A stretch of 64,000 nucleotides of DNA from Nonomuraea sp. NEAU-A123 (GCF_018603905.1 NZ_JAHFZZ010000011.1:248001-312000), one strand, 5' to 3'; counted from the first letter of the stretch, positions 17,148-26,009 are shown. Notes: a model not told the origin generated them from the letters alone. A program made the numbers and translations.

Positions 17148-17762
17148 TCAGACGGGGCGGATGATACGGACGAGGTCGGCGAGGTCGGCGGCGAATTCGG
17201 CGTCCAGGTCGGCGGGCGAGTCGAGATGGGCCAACAGCCGCTGATGCGCGGGAAAGTCGCCCCGGGCCCGGCGTGACCGGATGCCGTCACCGGACGCCGA
17301 GAACCGCCCATTGGCCTCGGACGTCGCGAAACCGAGCACGAACGTGGTGATCAGGCGCTCGATCCTCGGCACGTCGGCGTCGGGCACGCCCGCGTCGATC
17401 AGCGCCTGGTAGATCAAGTCCACCACCGCGACCGCGTCCGGCGTGACCGAGGGCCGGGCGAACAGCAGCGGGAAGACGCCGGGATGATCGCGGGCCAGCC
17501 GCCTGGTGGCCCAGGCGAACGCGCCGAGCCGCTGATCCCACGACTCACCCGGCAGAGCCTGCGGGAGGCTCGTCAGCAACCGCCCGACGAGCCCGTCCAG
17601 CAACTCATTCTTATTCCGGAAATATCCGTAAATGGCCATGGGTGTCACGCCGATGCGTTCGGCGACCGCTCGCATGGTCAGGGCGTCGAGCCCGTGCTCG
17701 TCGGCGATCGCGAGGGCGGCGTCGAGAATTTCCGGTTGCCGTTCGGTCTTGAGTTTCCGCAC
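17148..17762 (-). CDS. TetR-family repressor of the adjacent ABC exporter
   Basis: 204 residues from a GTG. The N-terminal helix-turn-helix is LTMRAVAERIGVTPMAIYGY (about residues 28-47), followed by FRNKNELLDGLVGRLL. The C-terminal all-helical ligand domain is typical of TetR_C-type repressors. No ribosome binding site precedes the GTG and two palindromes start 9 bases upstream, so the mRNA may be leaderless and autorepressed. It is divergent from an ABC ATPase/permease pair, the usual arrangement for drug- or lipid-responsive exporters. Confidence 0.92.
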   Translation of the reverse strand: MRKLKTERQPEILDAALAIADEHGLDALTMRAVAERIGVTPMAIYGYFRNKNELLDGLVGRLLTSLPQALPGESWDQRLGAFAWATRRLARDHPGVFPLLFARPSVTPDAVAVVDLIYQALIDAGVPDADVPRIERLITTFVLGFATSEANGRFSASGDGIRSRRARGDFPAHQRLLAHLDSPADLDAEFAADLADLVRIIRPV

Positions 17763-17770
17763 CGTGTCAG

Positions 17771-17801
17771 TCTACGCTGTAGAGCAGTCTACAACGTAGA
17801 C
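17771..17801. promoter_or_regulatory. two tandem TetR operators
   Basis: TCTAC-GCT-GTAGA at 17771-17783 and GTCTAC-AAC-GTAGAC at 17787-17801 are both perfect palindromes with the same TCTAC-N3-GTAGA core, centred 17 bases apart. They fill the gap between the TetR gene and the ABC ATPase gene, so binding should repress both directions. Confidence 0.85.
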
Positions 17802-17819
17802 CGGGGAGAGGTAGGGGAC

Positions 17820-18626
17820 ATGCTCAAGGCGACGGGACTCGTCAAGCGCTTCCAGGAGGTGACCGCGCTGGACGGCTTCTGCCTGGAAGTCGTGCCGGGG
17901 GAGATCGCGGGCCTGGTCGGCCACAACGGCGCGGGCAAGACGACCTTCTTCGAGATCGCCTCGGGTCTCATCAGCCCCGAGTCCGGAAATATCGTGATAA
18001 AGGGTCAGATGGGGGTGGCGCCGCAGCAGCTCGCGCTCTACCCGAGCGTCACCGTCCGCGAGACGCTGCGCTTCTTCGGCGGCCTGGCCGGGCTGCGCCG
18101 TACGGCGCTCAAGCGGGCCATCGACCGGATCGCCGAGGAGATGCTGCTGACGGGCGAGCTCGACCGGCGGGTGGGCATCCTGTCCGGCGGCCAGCAGCGC
18201 CGCACCCAGGCCGCCACCGCGCTGGTCGCCGCCCCCGCCGTCCTGCTGCTGGACGAGCCGACGGTCGGCGCCGACCCCGAGACACGAGCCGCCCTTCTGG
18301 CGGCCGTCCGCCGCCGGGCGAAGAACGGCGCCACGGTCGTCTACGCCACCCACTACCTGCCCGAACTGTCCGAGCTGGACGCCACGATCGCGGTCGCCAA
18401 GAGTGGCCGGGTGATCGCCAGAGGCACCGGCGAAGAGCTGCTCAAGGGCCTGCCGGGCGAGGTGCGGGTGACTCTCGACGGCGACGAGGAACTCGCCGTC
18501 ACCACGGCCGACCCCACGGCCGCGCTCGCCGAACTGCTGCGCGGCCTCGACCGGCCGGTGCGCGCCATCGACATCCGCCAGCCGTCGCTCGACGACCTCT
18601 ACAAGGAGCTGTCCCATGTCGCGTGA
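17820..18626 (+). CDS. ABC transporter ATP-binding protein (exporter type)
   Basis: 268 residues from the ATG preceded by GGGGAGAGGTAGGGG. It has Walker A (GHNGAGKTT, about residues 36-44), signature LSGGQQRR, Walker B (AVLLLDEPTVGADP) and the H-loop histidine in VVYATHYLPE. The C-terminal extension resembles DrrA/CcmA-type ATPases of drug, polyketide or lipid exporters. The stop overlaps the permease start by 11 bases. It is controlled by the divergent TetR repressor. Confidence 0.93.
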   Translation: MLKATGLVKRFQEVTALDGFCLEVVPGEIAGLVGHNGAGKTTFFEIASGLISPESGNIVIKGQMGVAPQQLALYPSVTVRETLRFFGGLAGLRRTALKRAIDRIAEEMLLTGELDRRVGILSGGQQRRTQAATALVAAPAVLLLDEPTVGADPETRAALLAAVRRRAKNGATVVYATHYLPELSELDATIAVAKSGRVIARGTGEELLKGLPGEVRVTLDGDEELAVTTADPTAALAELLRGLDRPVRAIDIRQPSLDDLYKELSHVA

Positions 18627-19356
18627 CTCGCTCCACCGCATCGCGGTGCTGGTCAGACACAACGTGCTGCTCCGCAGGCGTGACCCGGCCCACCTGGTCA
18701 GCTACCTGGTGATGCCGATGGTGCTCATGCTGGTCTTCAAGTCGATGCTCGGCCGGCCCGCGCAGGTGGTCACCGGGATGCTGGTGATGTTCTCGGTGCT
18801 GTCGATGGCCGACGTGGCGATAGCCGTGCTGACCGAGCGCGTCTGGCACACCTGGGACCGGATCAGGGCGACCAGGGCGCGCGTGCCCGAGCTGATCATC
18901 GGCAAGACCCTGCCCGTCTTCGCCATCCTGGCCATCCAGCAGGTCGTCCTGCTCGGCTACGGGATCCTCGTGGTGGGCATGCGGCCCTCGGGGCCGCTAT
19001 GGCCGCTCGGGCTGGCCGTCGCCGCGTGGTGCTTCGCCCTGCTCGGCGTGGGTACGGCACTGGCCGCGGTGGTACGCAGCCACGGCGAGCTCAGCACACT
19101 CTGCAACATCGGCGCGCTGTCGGTCAGCGCGCTGGGCGGGGCGCTGGTGCCGTTCGCGCTGATGCCGCCGTGGGCGCAGGCCATCGCGCCGTTCTCACCG
19201 GGCTACTGGGCGACGACCATGCTGCAGGCCGCGGTACGCGGCGACGTGTCCGGCACGGCGGGCCCCGCGGCCGTGCTCGTCGCCCTCGGCGCGGCGGCCG
19301 GAGCCTTCGCCTGCCGGCGCCTGGGCCGAGGATGGGGCCGTTCGGTCATGCGGTAA
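18616..19356 (+). CDS. ABC-2 type permease
   Basis: 246 residues with about six hydrophobic segments and the ABC-2 family layout. A cytoplasmic N-terminus (RHNVLLRRRDPAHLVSYLVM) comes first, and a late segment reads LSVSALGGALVPFALMPPWA. It pairs with the ATPase encoded just upstream (overlapping genes) to form an exporter, probably as a dimer of each. The substrate is unknown. A strong hairpin follows the stop. Confidence 0.9.
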   Translation: MSRDSLHRIAVLVRHNVLLRRRDPAHLVSYLVMPMVLMLVFKSMLGRPAQVVTGMLVMFSVLSMADVAIAVLTERVWHTWDRIRATRARVPELIIGKTLPVFAILAIQQVVLLGYGILVVGMRPSGPLWPLGLAVAAWCFALLGVGTALAAVVRSHGELSTLCNIGALSVSALGGALVPFALMPPWAQAIAPFSPGYWATTMLQAAVRGDVSGTAGPAAVLVALGAAAGAFACRRLGRGWGRSVMR

Positions 19357-19360
19357 GAGC

Positions 19361-19388
19361 ATATCCTGCCCGATTTCGGGCAGGATAT
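19361..19388 (+). terminator. 12-bp hairpin after the exporter operon
   Basis: ATATCCTGCCCG-ATTT-CGGGCAGGATAT, a perfect stem four bases after the permease stop. It also sits only four bases before the ATG of the next small gene, so it may affect that gene's translation. Confidence 0.7.
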
Positions 19389-19392
19389 TGGC

Positions 19393-19701
19393 ATGTCGTA
19401 TCCCGGCTGCGTAGTGTCCTCGTCTGTGTCCCCGGCACGGCATCCCTTCGAAGACCTCGTCGCCCATCTCGTCAGGACCAGCGGTCTCGGTCCCGGTGAG
19501 GCGGCGCGCGTGGTCGCCGACGTGCTGTCGTACTTCTCCGAGCCGGTCGAGGAGTTCGTCCGGCGGCGGCACGGCGAGCTGAAGTCCCGCGGCCTCACCA
19601 ACGACGAGATCTTCCCCCGGGTCGCCGCGGAGCTGCGCGGGCGCCGGGTGGCACCGCCGGAGCTGTCGCTCCGGCAACTGCGCCGGATCGTGTACGGATA
19701 A
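19393..19701 (+). CDS. conserved small helical protein upstream of glmS
   Basis: 102 residues from ATG 19393. GTG at 19414 is an alternative, and the hairpin hides any ribosome binding site for the ATG. The body is predicted mostly helical, with charged helices (VEEFVRRRHGELKSRGLTND, then LSLRQLRRIVYG). I recognise a recurring small-protein pattern ('RHxELKxRGLxNxEIF...LSxRQLRRxIYG') but know no function. There are no catalytic motifs. It lies 52 bases before glmS in the same direction, but A/T-rich promoter-like sequence separates them. Confidence 0.65.
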   Translation: MSYPGCVVSSSVSPARHPFEDLVAHLVRTSGLGPGEAARVVADVLSYFSEPVEEFVRRRHGELKSRGLTNDEIFPRVAAELRGRRVAPPELSLRQLRRIVYG

Positions 19702-19753
19702 AACGTACAAAACAGCAGAAAAGCTAGTATCAGCGGACAGAGGAGAGCGTCGG

Positions 19754-21574
19754 ATGTGCGGAATCGTGGCTTATGTCGGTTCGAAGGACGCGGCGCCTAT
19801 CCTGCTGGAGGGCCTGCAACGGTTGGAGTACCGAGGCTACGACTCGGCCGGCGTCGTCGTGTCCAACAAGGGGCTCAAGGTACGCAAGGTCAAGGGCAGG
19901 GTCGCCGACCTGGCGAAGGTCGTACCCCCGAGGTTCAAGGGCGGTCTCGGCATCGGCCATACGCGGTGGGCCACCCACGGCGTGCCCAGTGACGTCAACG
20001 CGCACCCGCACCTGTCGACCGACGAGCGGATCGCGGTCGTGCACAACGGCATCATCGAGAACGCCAACGAGCTGCGCGCCAAGCTGACCGCCGACGGGGC
20101 GGTGTTCGTCTCCGAGACCGACACCGAGGTGCTCGCGCACCTGATCGCCCGTACCGCCGAGGAGACCGACACGCTGGAGGAGGCCGTCAGGAAGGCGCTC
20201 AAGAGCATCGTCGGCACGTACGGCATCGCGGTGGTCGACAGCGAGCGGCCCGGCGAGGTGGTGGTGGCCCGCAACGGCAGCCCGATCGTGCTCGGCATCG
20301 GCGAGAAGGAGATGTTCGCCGCCTCCGACGTGGCCGCGCTCGTCCGCTACACCCGCCAGGTCGTGCACCTGGAGGACGGCGAGCTGGCCGTGCTCAAGGC
20401 CGACGGGTTCCACACCTTCGCAAGCGACGCGCGCGAGACCGCCAAGGAGCCGCTGACCGTCGACTGGGACGCCGGGCACTACGACACGGGCGGCTACGAG
20501 CACTACCTGCTCAAGGAGATCTCCGAGCAGCCCGACACAGTCTCGCGCACCATGAGCGGCCGCCTCGACGAGCGCTTCCACATCGCCCACCTGGGCGGCC
20601 TGAACATGGACGCCCGCGAGACCCGCTCCTTCCGCCGAGTGAAGATCATCGGCTGCGGTTCCGCCTACTACTCCGGCCAGATCGGTGCGCAGCTCATCGA
20701 GGAGCTGGCCCGCATCCCGGCCGACGCCGAGCCCGCCAGCGAGTTCCGCTACCGCAACCCGGTCGTCGACCCCGACACGCTCTACGTGGCGATCAGCCAG
20801 TCGGGCGAGACGTACGACACGCTCGCGGCCGTGCAGGAGCTCAAGCGCAAGGGCGGCCGGGTCATCGGCATCGTCAACGCCGTCGGCAGCGCCATCGCCC
20901 GCGAGGTCGACGGCGGCGTCTACCTGCACGCCGGGCCCGAGGTCTCGGTCGCCTCGACCAAGGCGTTCACCTCCACGTCACTGGCGTTCGCGCTGCTCGC
21001 GCTGCACTTCGGCCGGGTGCACGACCTCTCGCCCGCCGACGGCCGCCGCGTCTGCGAGGGCCTGCGCAGGCTGCCCGGCCAGATCGAGGAGATCCTGGCC
21101 CAGGGCGACAAGATCGCCGAGCTCGCGCGGAAGTACGCGAATTATCCGAGCATGATGTTCGTCGGCCGGGTCCGCGGTTATCCCGTGGCCCGCGAAGGCG
21201 CGCAGAAACTCAAGGAGATCTCGTACGTGCACGCCGAGGCTTATCCGGCCAGCGAGCTCAAGCACGGACCGCTCGCCCTTATCGGGCCGGAAATGCCGAC
21301 GGTGGCGATCGTCCCCGACGACGAACTGCTCGACAAGAACCTCACCACGCTCGGCGAGATTCGCGCCCGCGGCGGAAAGGTGCTCATGGTGGGCCACCGC
21401 GAACCCGACGCCAAGCTGGCCGACGACGTCATCGTGGTGCCGAAGAACGAGATCGAGCTCGACCCGATCCTGCTCACGATCCCGCTGCAACTGCTGGCGT
21501 ATCACGCCGCCGTGGCACTCGGCCGCGATGTAGATAAGCCACGCAATTTGGCTAAGAGCGTCACAGTCGAGTAA
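19754..21574 (+). CDS. glmS: glutamine:fructose-6-phosphate aminotransferase (isomerising)
   Basis: 606 residues starting MCGIVAYVGSKDAAPILLEG. After removal of Met, Cys2 is the glutaminase nucleophile. The N-terminal class II amidotransferase domain (RLEYRGYDSAG, TRWATHG, HNGIIENANELR) is followed by two SIS sugar-isomerase domains (GCGSAYYSGQIGAQLIEELA; ISQSGETYDTLAA; LKHGPLALI). The C-terminus LAKSVTVE is the conserved end of the enzyme. It makes glucosamine-6-phosphate for peptidoglycan and other amino sugars. The ribosome binding site GAGGAGAG is well placed. No glmS ribozyme is expected or seen. Confidence 0.98.
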   Translation: MCGIVAYVGSKDAAPILLEGLQRLEYRGYDSAGVVVSNKGLKVRKVKGRVADLAKVVPPRFKGGLGIGHTRWATHGVPSDVNAHPHLSTDERIAVVHNGIIENANELRAKLTADGAVFVSETDTEVLAHLIARTAEETDTLEEAVRKALKSIVGTYGIAVVDSERPGEVVVARNGSPIVLGIGEKEMFAASDVAALVRYTRQVVHLEDGELAVLKADGFHTFASDARETAKEPLTVDWDAGHYDTGGYEHYLLKEISEQPDTVSRTMSGRLDERFHIAHLGGLNMDARETRSFRRVKIIGCGSAYYSGQIGAQLIEELARIPADAEPASEFRYRNPVVDPDTLYVAISQSGETYDTLAAVQELKRKGGRVIGIVNAVGSAIAREVDGGVYLHAGPEVSVASTKAFTSTSLAFALLALHFGRVHDLSPADGRRVCEGLRRLPGQIEEILAQGDKIAELARKYANYPSMMFVGRVRGYPVAREGAQKLKEISYVHAEAYPASELKHGPLALIGPEMPTVAIVPDDELLDKNLTTLGEIRARGGKVLMVGHREPDAKLADDVIVVPKNEIELDPILLTIPLQLLAYHAAVALGRDVDKPRNLAKSVTVE

Positions 21575-21611
21575 CTGCTACGACACGGCGGCAACAATAG
21601 GCACATAGCCC

Positions 21612-22415
21612 GTGATAAGTGGACCGGCAGGACTTAAGATCGAAACTGTGCCCGAGTTCCATGCTCACACGCCAAATCTCGCACGAATGTACGATTACAT
21701 GCTCGGTGGCACGGACAACTACGCCATCGATCGTGAGGCGATCGACCGGCTTGCGGCGCTGATCCCGCAAGCCGTCCCCCTCGCGCGGGCCAATCGGGCC
21801 TTCCTCCAGCGTGCGGTCCGTTACCTGGTGGACGCGGGCATCCGCCAGTTCCTCGACCTGGGCAGCGGGCTGCCGACCCAGGGCAACGTGCATGAGGTGG
21901 CGCCGGAGGCGAAAGTCGTCTACGTCGATCGTGACCCGGTCGTCGCCACGCACGCCAGAGCGCTGCTGGAGGAGGCGGGCCGGGCCGTCTTCGTCCAGGC
22001 CGACCTGCTCGACCCCGACGAGGTGCTGGCTCAGGCCGCCCGCTTCCTCGACATGAACGAGCCGGTGGGCGTGCTGCTGGTGTCAATCCTGCACTTCCTC
22101 CCCGACGTTCGCGACCCGGGCAAGATGGTGACCAGGCTGCGCGAGGCGGTGGCGCCCGGCAGCCATCTGGTGCTCACCCACGCGACCTCACGGGGGCGCT
22201 TCGGGGAGGGCGCGGCGGCGCTCCACCGGACCGCGTCGGCCGGGGCCGGCACCGACCGGACCCCGGGGGAGATCCGGGCGTTCTTCGGGGACTTCGACCT
22301 GGTCGAGCCGGGCCTGGTGCACGCCCCCGACTGGCGTCCCGACCGGCCCAGGCTGGTCAGCGAGCCCTCACTGCCCTCGTACCTGCTCGTCGGCGTCGGC
22401 AAGAAGCACTCCTAG
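21612..22415 (+). CDS. SAM-dependent methyltransferase, DUF574 family (second copy)
   Basis: 267 residues. It carries the family signature HTPNLARMYDYMLGGTDNYA and the SAM-binding FLDLGSGLPTQGNVHE and VVYVDRDPVVATHARALLEE. It resembles the 10558-11385 protein across its length but is clearly a separate paralogue. Start choice is uncertain: GTG 21612 is used here and GTG 21648 is closer to the conserved region. Neither has a strong ribosome binding site. Its substrate is unknown. Confidence 0.88.
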   Translation: MISGPAGLKIETVPEFHAHTPNLARMYDYMLGGTDNYAIDREAIDRLAALIPQAVPLARANRAFLQRAVRYLVDAGIRQFLDLGSGLPTQGNVHEVAPEAKVVYVDRDPVVATHARALLEEAGRAVFVQADLLDPDEVLAQAARFLDMNEPVGVLLVSILHFLPDVRDPGKMVTRLREAVAPGSHLVLTHATSRGRFGEGAAALHRTASAGAGTDRTPGEIRAFFGDFDLVEPGLVHAPDWRPDRPRLVSEPSLPSYLLVGVGKKHS

Positions 22416-22521
22416 CTTTTCGTGACTTTTCGTGATCTCCGGTAGTGAGTGCCCGATGTGTGACGATGAGTTAAGTGTCGGTGACGTGGGGTAGTTATTG
22501 GGGTGCGAGGGGAGGGACGCC

Positions 22522-23487
22522 ATGCGCCGACGGGGGTTCTTCGCGCTCGGCCTCGGGATGATGGCCTGCGCGGCAGGATGTGGCACGGAGAGCAACCTCG
22601 GAAGCAGCGCCGTCAACGCGGCCCGCGTCTTGGGCCGGTTCGCGATCGTGCCCGGCGGCGGACGCTGGGCCCGCGTCGCCCGGGCGCTCGTCGAGGCCGC
22701 CCGCGGGGAGGGTTTCCCCGTCTCCGGCACCCCGCCCGCCACCAGGATCACCGTCACCGGGCTGCCCGCGCTGGCCGCGACCGAGCTCAACAACGGGCTG
22801 TCGCTGCTCGACACCGCCACCCCGCTGGCCAGGCTCACCGGGCAGATCGAGGTCGTGGTGGTGCCCGCCAATTCCAAGTTCGCCACCTTCGACCAGTTCG
22901 GCGCGCACCTGCTCGCCCACCCCGACCAGACGCCGCTGACGGGCGGGCCGCAGGGCGAGCCCGACCACCTGCTGTTCGGGCTGATCGCCAAGGGACTCGG
23001 CGCCGACACGCGGCAGGTCGACTACACCGGCTTCCCCGGCAGCGCGGAGGCCACGTCGGCGCTCCTCGGCGGCAAGGCCGCGGCGGCGACCGGCACGCTC
23101 GCGGACTGGCGCAAGGCCATCGACAAGGGCTGGGTGCGGGTGCTCGCCGTCTCCAGCGCGCGCCGGGTGGACGGTGTCGAGGCGCCGAGCCTGCTGGAGT
23201 GCGGGGTGCGGCTCGACTTCGCCGACTGGTGCGCGGCGGTCGGGCCCGAGGGGATGTCCGACGACAGAAAGGACTTCGCCATCCGGCTCTGCGACGAGGT
23301 CACGGAGTCCGCCGCCTGGCGGGCGGCCTGCCGTACGGAGGGATGGACCTCGATCCCGCTCAGCGGCGACGACTTCGAACAGTGGCTCGCCTCGGAGATC
23401 GGCAGGACCAGGGCCGTGCTCCGCGATCTCGGCATGCTCGATACGGCTGACACAACATGCTGGGGTAGTTGCGAGAAGGGCCACTAG
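22522..23487 (+). CDS. Bug/TctC-type solute-binding lipoprotein (orphan)
   Basis: 321 residues from the ATG preceded by GGGGAGGGAC. The N-terminus MRRRGFFALGLGMMACAAGC is a lipoprotein signal with the lipobox cysteine at residue 20. The body has the tripartite tricarboxylate-type binding-protein pattern (LTGQIEVVVVPANSKFATFD, PDHLLFGLIAKGLG, VDYTGFPGSAEATSALLGGK). Such proteins normally feed a TctA/TctB membrane pair or a two-component sensor, and neither is present nearby. It may work with transporters elsewhere or as a sensor. The promoter and NrdR-like boxes of the next operon overlap its 3' end. Confidence 0.78.
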   Translation: MRRRGFFALGLGMMACAAGCGTESNLGSSAVNAARVLGRFAIVPGGGRWARVARALVEAARGEGFPVSGTPPATRITVTGLPALAATELNNGLSLLDTATPLARLTGQIEVVVVPANSKFATFDQFGAHLLAHPDQTPLTGGPQGEPDHLLFGLIAKGLGADTRQVDYTGFPGSAEATSALLGGKAAAATGTLADWRKAIDKGWVRVLAVSSARRVDGVEAPSLLECGVRLDFADWCAAVGPEGMSDDRKDFAIRLCDEVTESAAWRAACRTEGWTSIPLSGDDFEQWLASEIGRTRAVLRDLGMLDTADTTCWGSCEKGH

Positions 23488-23496
23488 ATGTAGGAT
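23450..23496 (+). promoter_or_regulatory. two NrdR-like boxes 31 bp apart, upstream of the nrdAB riboswitch
   Basis: ACACAACATGCTGGGG at 23450-23465 and CCACTAGATGTAGGAT at 23481-23496 each match about 10-11 of 16 positions of the NrdR box consensus (acaCwATATATwGtgt-like). Their 31-bp spacing is the three-helical-turn spacing known for NrdR sites. They overlap the end of the lipoprotein gene and the expected nrdAB promoter. Confidence 0.65.
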
Positions 23497-23502
23497 CCTG
23501 GT

Positions 23503-23680
23503 CGTCGCTGGTTCGCCCCTCGGGGCGGAGCAAAAGGGAACCCGGTGCGATTCCGGGGCTGCCCCGCAGCGGTGAGCGGGAACAACCGCCGTCACGAGCA
23601 CTGGAGAGATCCGGGAAGCGACGGCCAGTAGGAGGCCCCATAGGGACCACGCCCGCGAGCCCGAAGACCTGCCGGTGACG
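23503..23680 (+). promoter_or_regulatory. cobalamin (B12) riboswitch controlling nrdAB
   Basis: The conserved elements appear in order: AAAAGGGAACCCGGTGCGA, CCGGGGCTGCCCCGCAGCGG, GTGAGCGGGAAC, the B12 box GGGAAGCGACGGCCAGTAGG and GCCCGAAGACCTGCC. A closing P1 stem pairs 23503-23511 with 23672-23680. The expression platform lies in the 136 GC-rich bases before the nrdA GTG. With B12 available, the class I enzyme should be shut off in favour of the B12-dependent class II enzyme encoded elsewhere, as established for Streptomyces nrdABS. Confidence 0.95.
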
Positions 23681-23816
23681 TTGGGGGAGCCACCCGGCTC
23701 CGCCCATCGAAGTGTCCAGGGCCTCGAGGGAGGGCCGGGGGCGTCGCGGCCGGGGAACCCAGCGCCGCCGTGCTCTCGCGCGCACTCACGAGGATGAGCT
23801 CGCGAGGAGAGAGCAC

Positions 23817-26009
23817 GTGACGCAGATCATTGAGGCCGACCGGCACCCGGCCACCGTGGACCAGCGGCCGGCCGCTGCCGACCGGCGGCTGGCCATCGAG
23901 GAGGCCGCCGCCCGGGTGATCACCGACCCGGCGAACTCCCGGGTCGCCGCCCGGCTCCTGGCCGAGGAGATCGCCGACGAGGCGGCCGGGCACGGCGTAC
24001 GGACCTTCTCCGAGTCCATCGCCGCCAGCCACGCCGCCGGGCTGATCCAGGACTCGCTCGCCGCCTTCGTCGGCGCCCACGCCGCCGAGCTCGACGCGCT
24101 CGTCTCCGGCGAGGCGGACGAGCGCTTCGAGTACTTCGGCCTGCGTACGGTCTACGACCGCTACCTGCTGCGTCACCCGGAGTCGCGGGCAGTGCTCGAA
24201 CGGCCCCAGCACTTCCTGCTGCGTGTGGCCTGCGGGCTGTCGGAGACGGTCGCCGAGGCCGCCGAGCTCTATGCCCTCATGTCCACGCTGTCGTACCTGC
24301 CGAGCTCGCCGACGCTGTTCAACTCGGGTTCGCGCCGGCCGCAGCTGTCGTCGTGCTTCCTGCTCGACTCGCCGCGCGACGAGCTGGAGTCGATCTACGA
24401 CCGCTACGGGCAGGTGGCCAGGCTGTCGAAGTACGCCGGAGGCATCGGCATCGCGTGGACCCGGGTGCGCTCGCGCGGATCCCTTATCAGGGGCACCAAC
24501 GGGCATTCCAACGGCATCGTGCCCTGGCTGCGCACGCTCGACTCCTCCGTCGCCGCGGTCAACCAGGGCGGCCGGCGCAAGGGCGCGGCCTGCGTCTACC
24601 TGGAGACCTGGCACGCCGACGTCGAGGAGTTCCTGGAGCTGCGCGACAACACGGGCGAGGACGCCCGCCGTACGCACAACCTGAACCTGGCCAACTGGGT
24701 GCCGGACGAGTTCATGCGCCGGGTGGAGGCCGACGAGGTCTGGTCGCTGTTCGACCCCAAGGAGGTCCCCGACCTCACCGACCTGTACGGCGAGGCGTTC
24801 ACCCGCGCCTACCGCGCCTACGAGGCCGAGGGCCGCTACACCCGGCAACTGCCCGCCCGGACCCTCTACGGCCGGATGATGCGTACCCTCGCCCAGACCG
24901 GCAACGGCTGGATGACGTTCAAGGACGCCGCCAACCGCACCTCCAACCAGACGGCCAGGCCCGAGAACGTCATCCACCTGTCCAACCTGTGCACCGAGAT
25001 CCTCGAGGTCACCAGCGACGGCGAGACGGCGGTGTGCAACCTCGGCTCGATCAACCTCGCCGCCCACCTGACCGCCGACGGCGTCGACTGGGCCCGGCTC
25101 CGCCAGACCGTCCGTACGGCCGTGCGCTTCCTGGACCGGACCATCGACCTGGGCTTCTACCCGACGCCCGAGGCCGAGGCGGCCAACAAGCGCTGGCGGC
25201 CGATCGGGCTCGGCGTGATGGGCCTGGCCGACGTGTTCTTCACGCTCAGGCTGCCGTTCGACTCGCCCGAGGCACTGGGCCTGTCCACGCGCGTCGCCGA
25301 GGAGATCGCCCTGGCCGCCTACGACACCTCCGCCGACCTGGCCGTCGAGCGCGGCCGGCACCCGTCGTACGCCGACACCAGGGCGGCGGCCGGCGTCCTG
25401 CACCCCGACCACTACGACGCCGCCGGGTCGCCGCGCTGGGACGCGCTGCGCGCGAAGATCGCCACGACCGGGCTGCGTAACTCGCTGATGGTCGCCATCG
25501 CGCCGACCGCGACGATCGCCTCCATCGCCGGTTGCTACGAGTGCATCGAGCCGCAGGTGTCCAACGTGTTCAAGCGCGAGACGCTGTCGGGTGAGTTTCT
25601 CCAGGTCAACCGCTATCTGGTGGCCGATCTGCAGGCTCGCGGGCTGTGGACGCAGCGGATGCGCGACGACCTCAAGCGGGCGGACGGCTCGATCCAGGAC
25701 ATCCCCGGCATCCCCAGTGACCTCAAGGTTCTCTACCGCACGGCCTGGGAGCTGCCGCAGAAGGCGCTCATCGACCTGGCCGCGGCCCGGCAGCCGTACA
25801 TCGACCAGTCGCAGTCGCTCAACCTGTTCATGGCCAGCCCGACGATCGGGAAGCTGTCCTCGATGTACGCCTATGCCTGGAAGCAAGGCCTGAAGACGAC
25901 CTACTACCTGCGCTCGCGCCCGGCCACCCGGATCGCCCAGACGACGGTCGCGGTCAACGCCGTCGCCTGCTCCTTGGAGAACCCGGAAACCTGCGAAGCC
26001 TGCCAGTAG
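23817..26009 (+). CDS. nrdA: class I ribonucleoside-diphosphate reductase, large subunit
   Basis: 730 residues from the GTG, with AGGAGA about 6 bases upstream. The frame is open further upstream, but that part lies in the riboswitch platform. Active-site residues are in place: Cys180 (QLSSCFLL), Asn390-Cys392-Glu394 (HLSNLCTEIL), Cys407 (AVCNLGSINL) and the C-terminal redox pair in ENPETCEACQ. It reduces ribonucleotides to deoxyribonucleotides with the NrdB radical subunit. The N-terminus lacks a classical ATP-cone motif that I can recognise. It is directly followed by nrdB. The riboswitch alone might suggest NrdJ, but the adjacent NrdB rules for class I. Confidence 0.96.
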   Translation: MTQIIEADRHPATVDQRPAAADRRLAIEEAAARVITDPANSRVAARLLAEEIADEAAGHGVRTFSESIAASHAAGLIQDSLAAFVGAHAAELDALVSGEADERFEYFGLRTVYDRYLLRHPESRAVLERPQHFLLRVACGLSETVAEAAELYALMSTLSYLPSSPTLFNSGSRRPQLSSCFLLDSPRDELESIYDRYGQVARLSKYAGGIGIAWTRVRSRGSLIRGTNGHSNGIVPWLRTLDSSVAAVNQGGRRKGAACVYLETWHADVEEFLELRDNTGEDARRTHNLNLANWVPDEFMRRVEADEVWSLFDPKEVPDLTDLYGEAFTRAYRAYEAEGRYTRQLPARTLYGRMMRTLAQTGNGWMTFKDAANRTSNQTARPENVIHLSNLCTEILEVTSDGETAVCNLGSINLAAHLTADGVDWARLRQTVRTAVRFLDRTIDLGFYPTPEAEAANKRWRPIGLGVMGLADVFFTLRLPFDSPEALGLSTRVAEEIALAAYDTSADLAVERGRHPSYADTRAAAGVLHPDHYDAAGSPRWDALRAKIATTGLRNSLMVAIAPTATIASIAGCYECIEPQVSNVFKRETLSGEFLQVNRYLVADLQARGLWTQRMRDDLKRADGSIQDIPGIPSDLKVLYRTAWELPQKALIDLAAARQPYIDQSQSLNLFMASPTIGKLSSMYAYAWKQGLKTTYYLRSRPATRIAQTTVAVNAVACSLENPETCEACQ

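Noticed and set aside
19702..19753. A glmS ribozyme upstream of glmS
   Set aside because: Only 52 bases separate the genes, with none of the ribozyme's conserved core, and the ribozyme is known from Firmicutes.
23503..26009. Reading the riboswitch-controlled gene as B12-dependent nrdJ
   Set aside because: The protein ends with the class I CEAC redox pair and is followed directly by an NrdB with all metal ligands and the tyrosyl-radical site.
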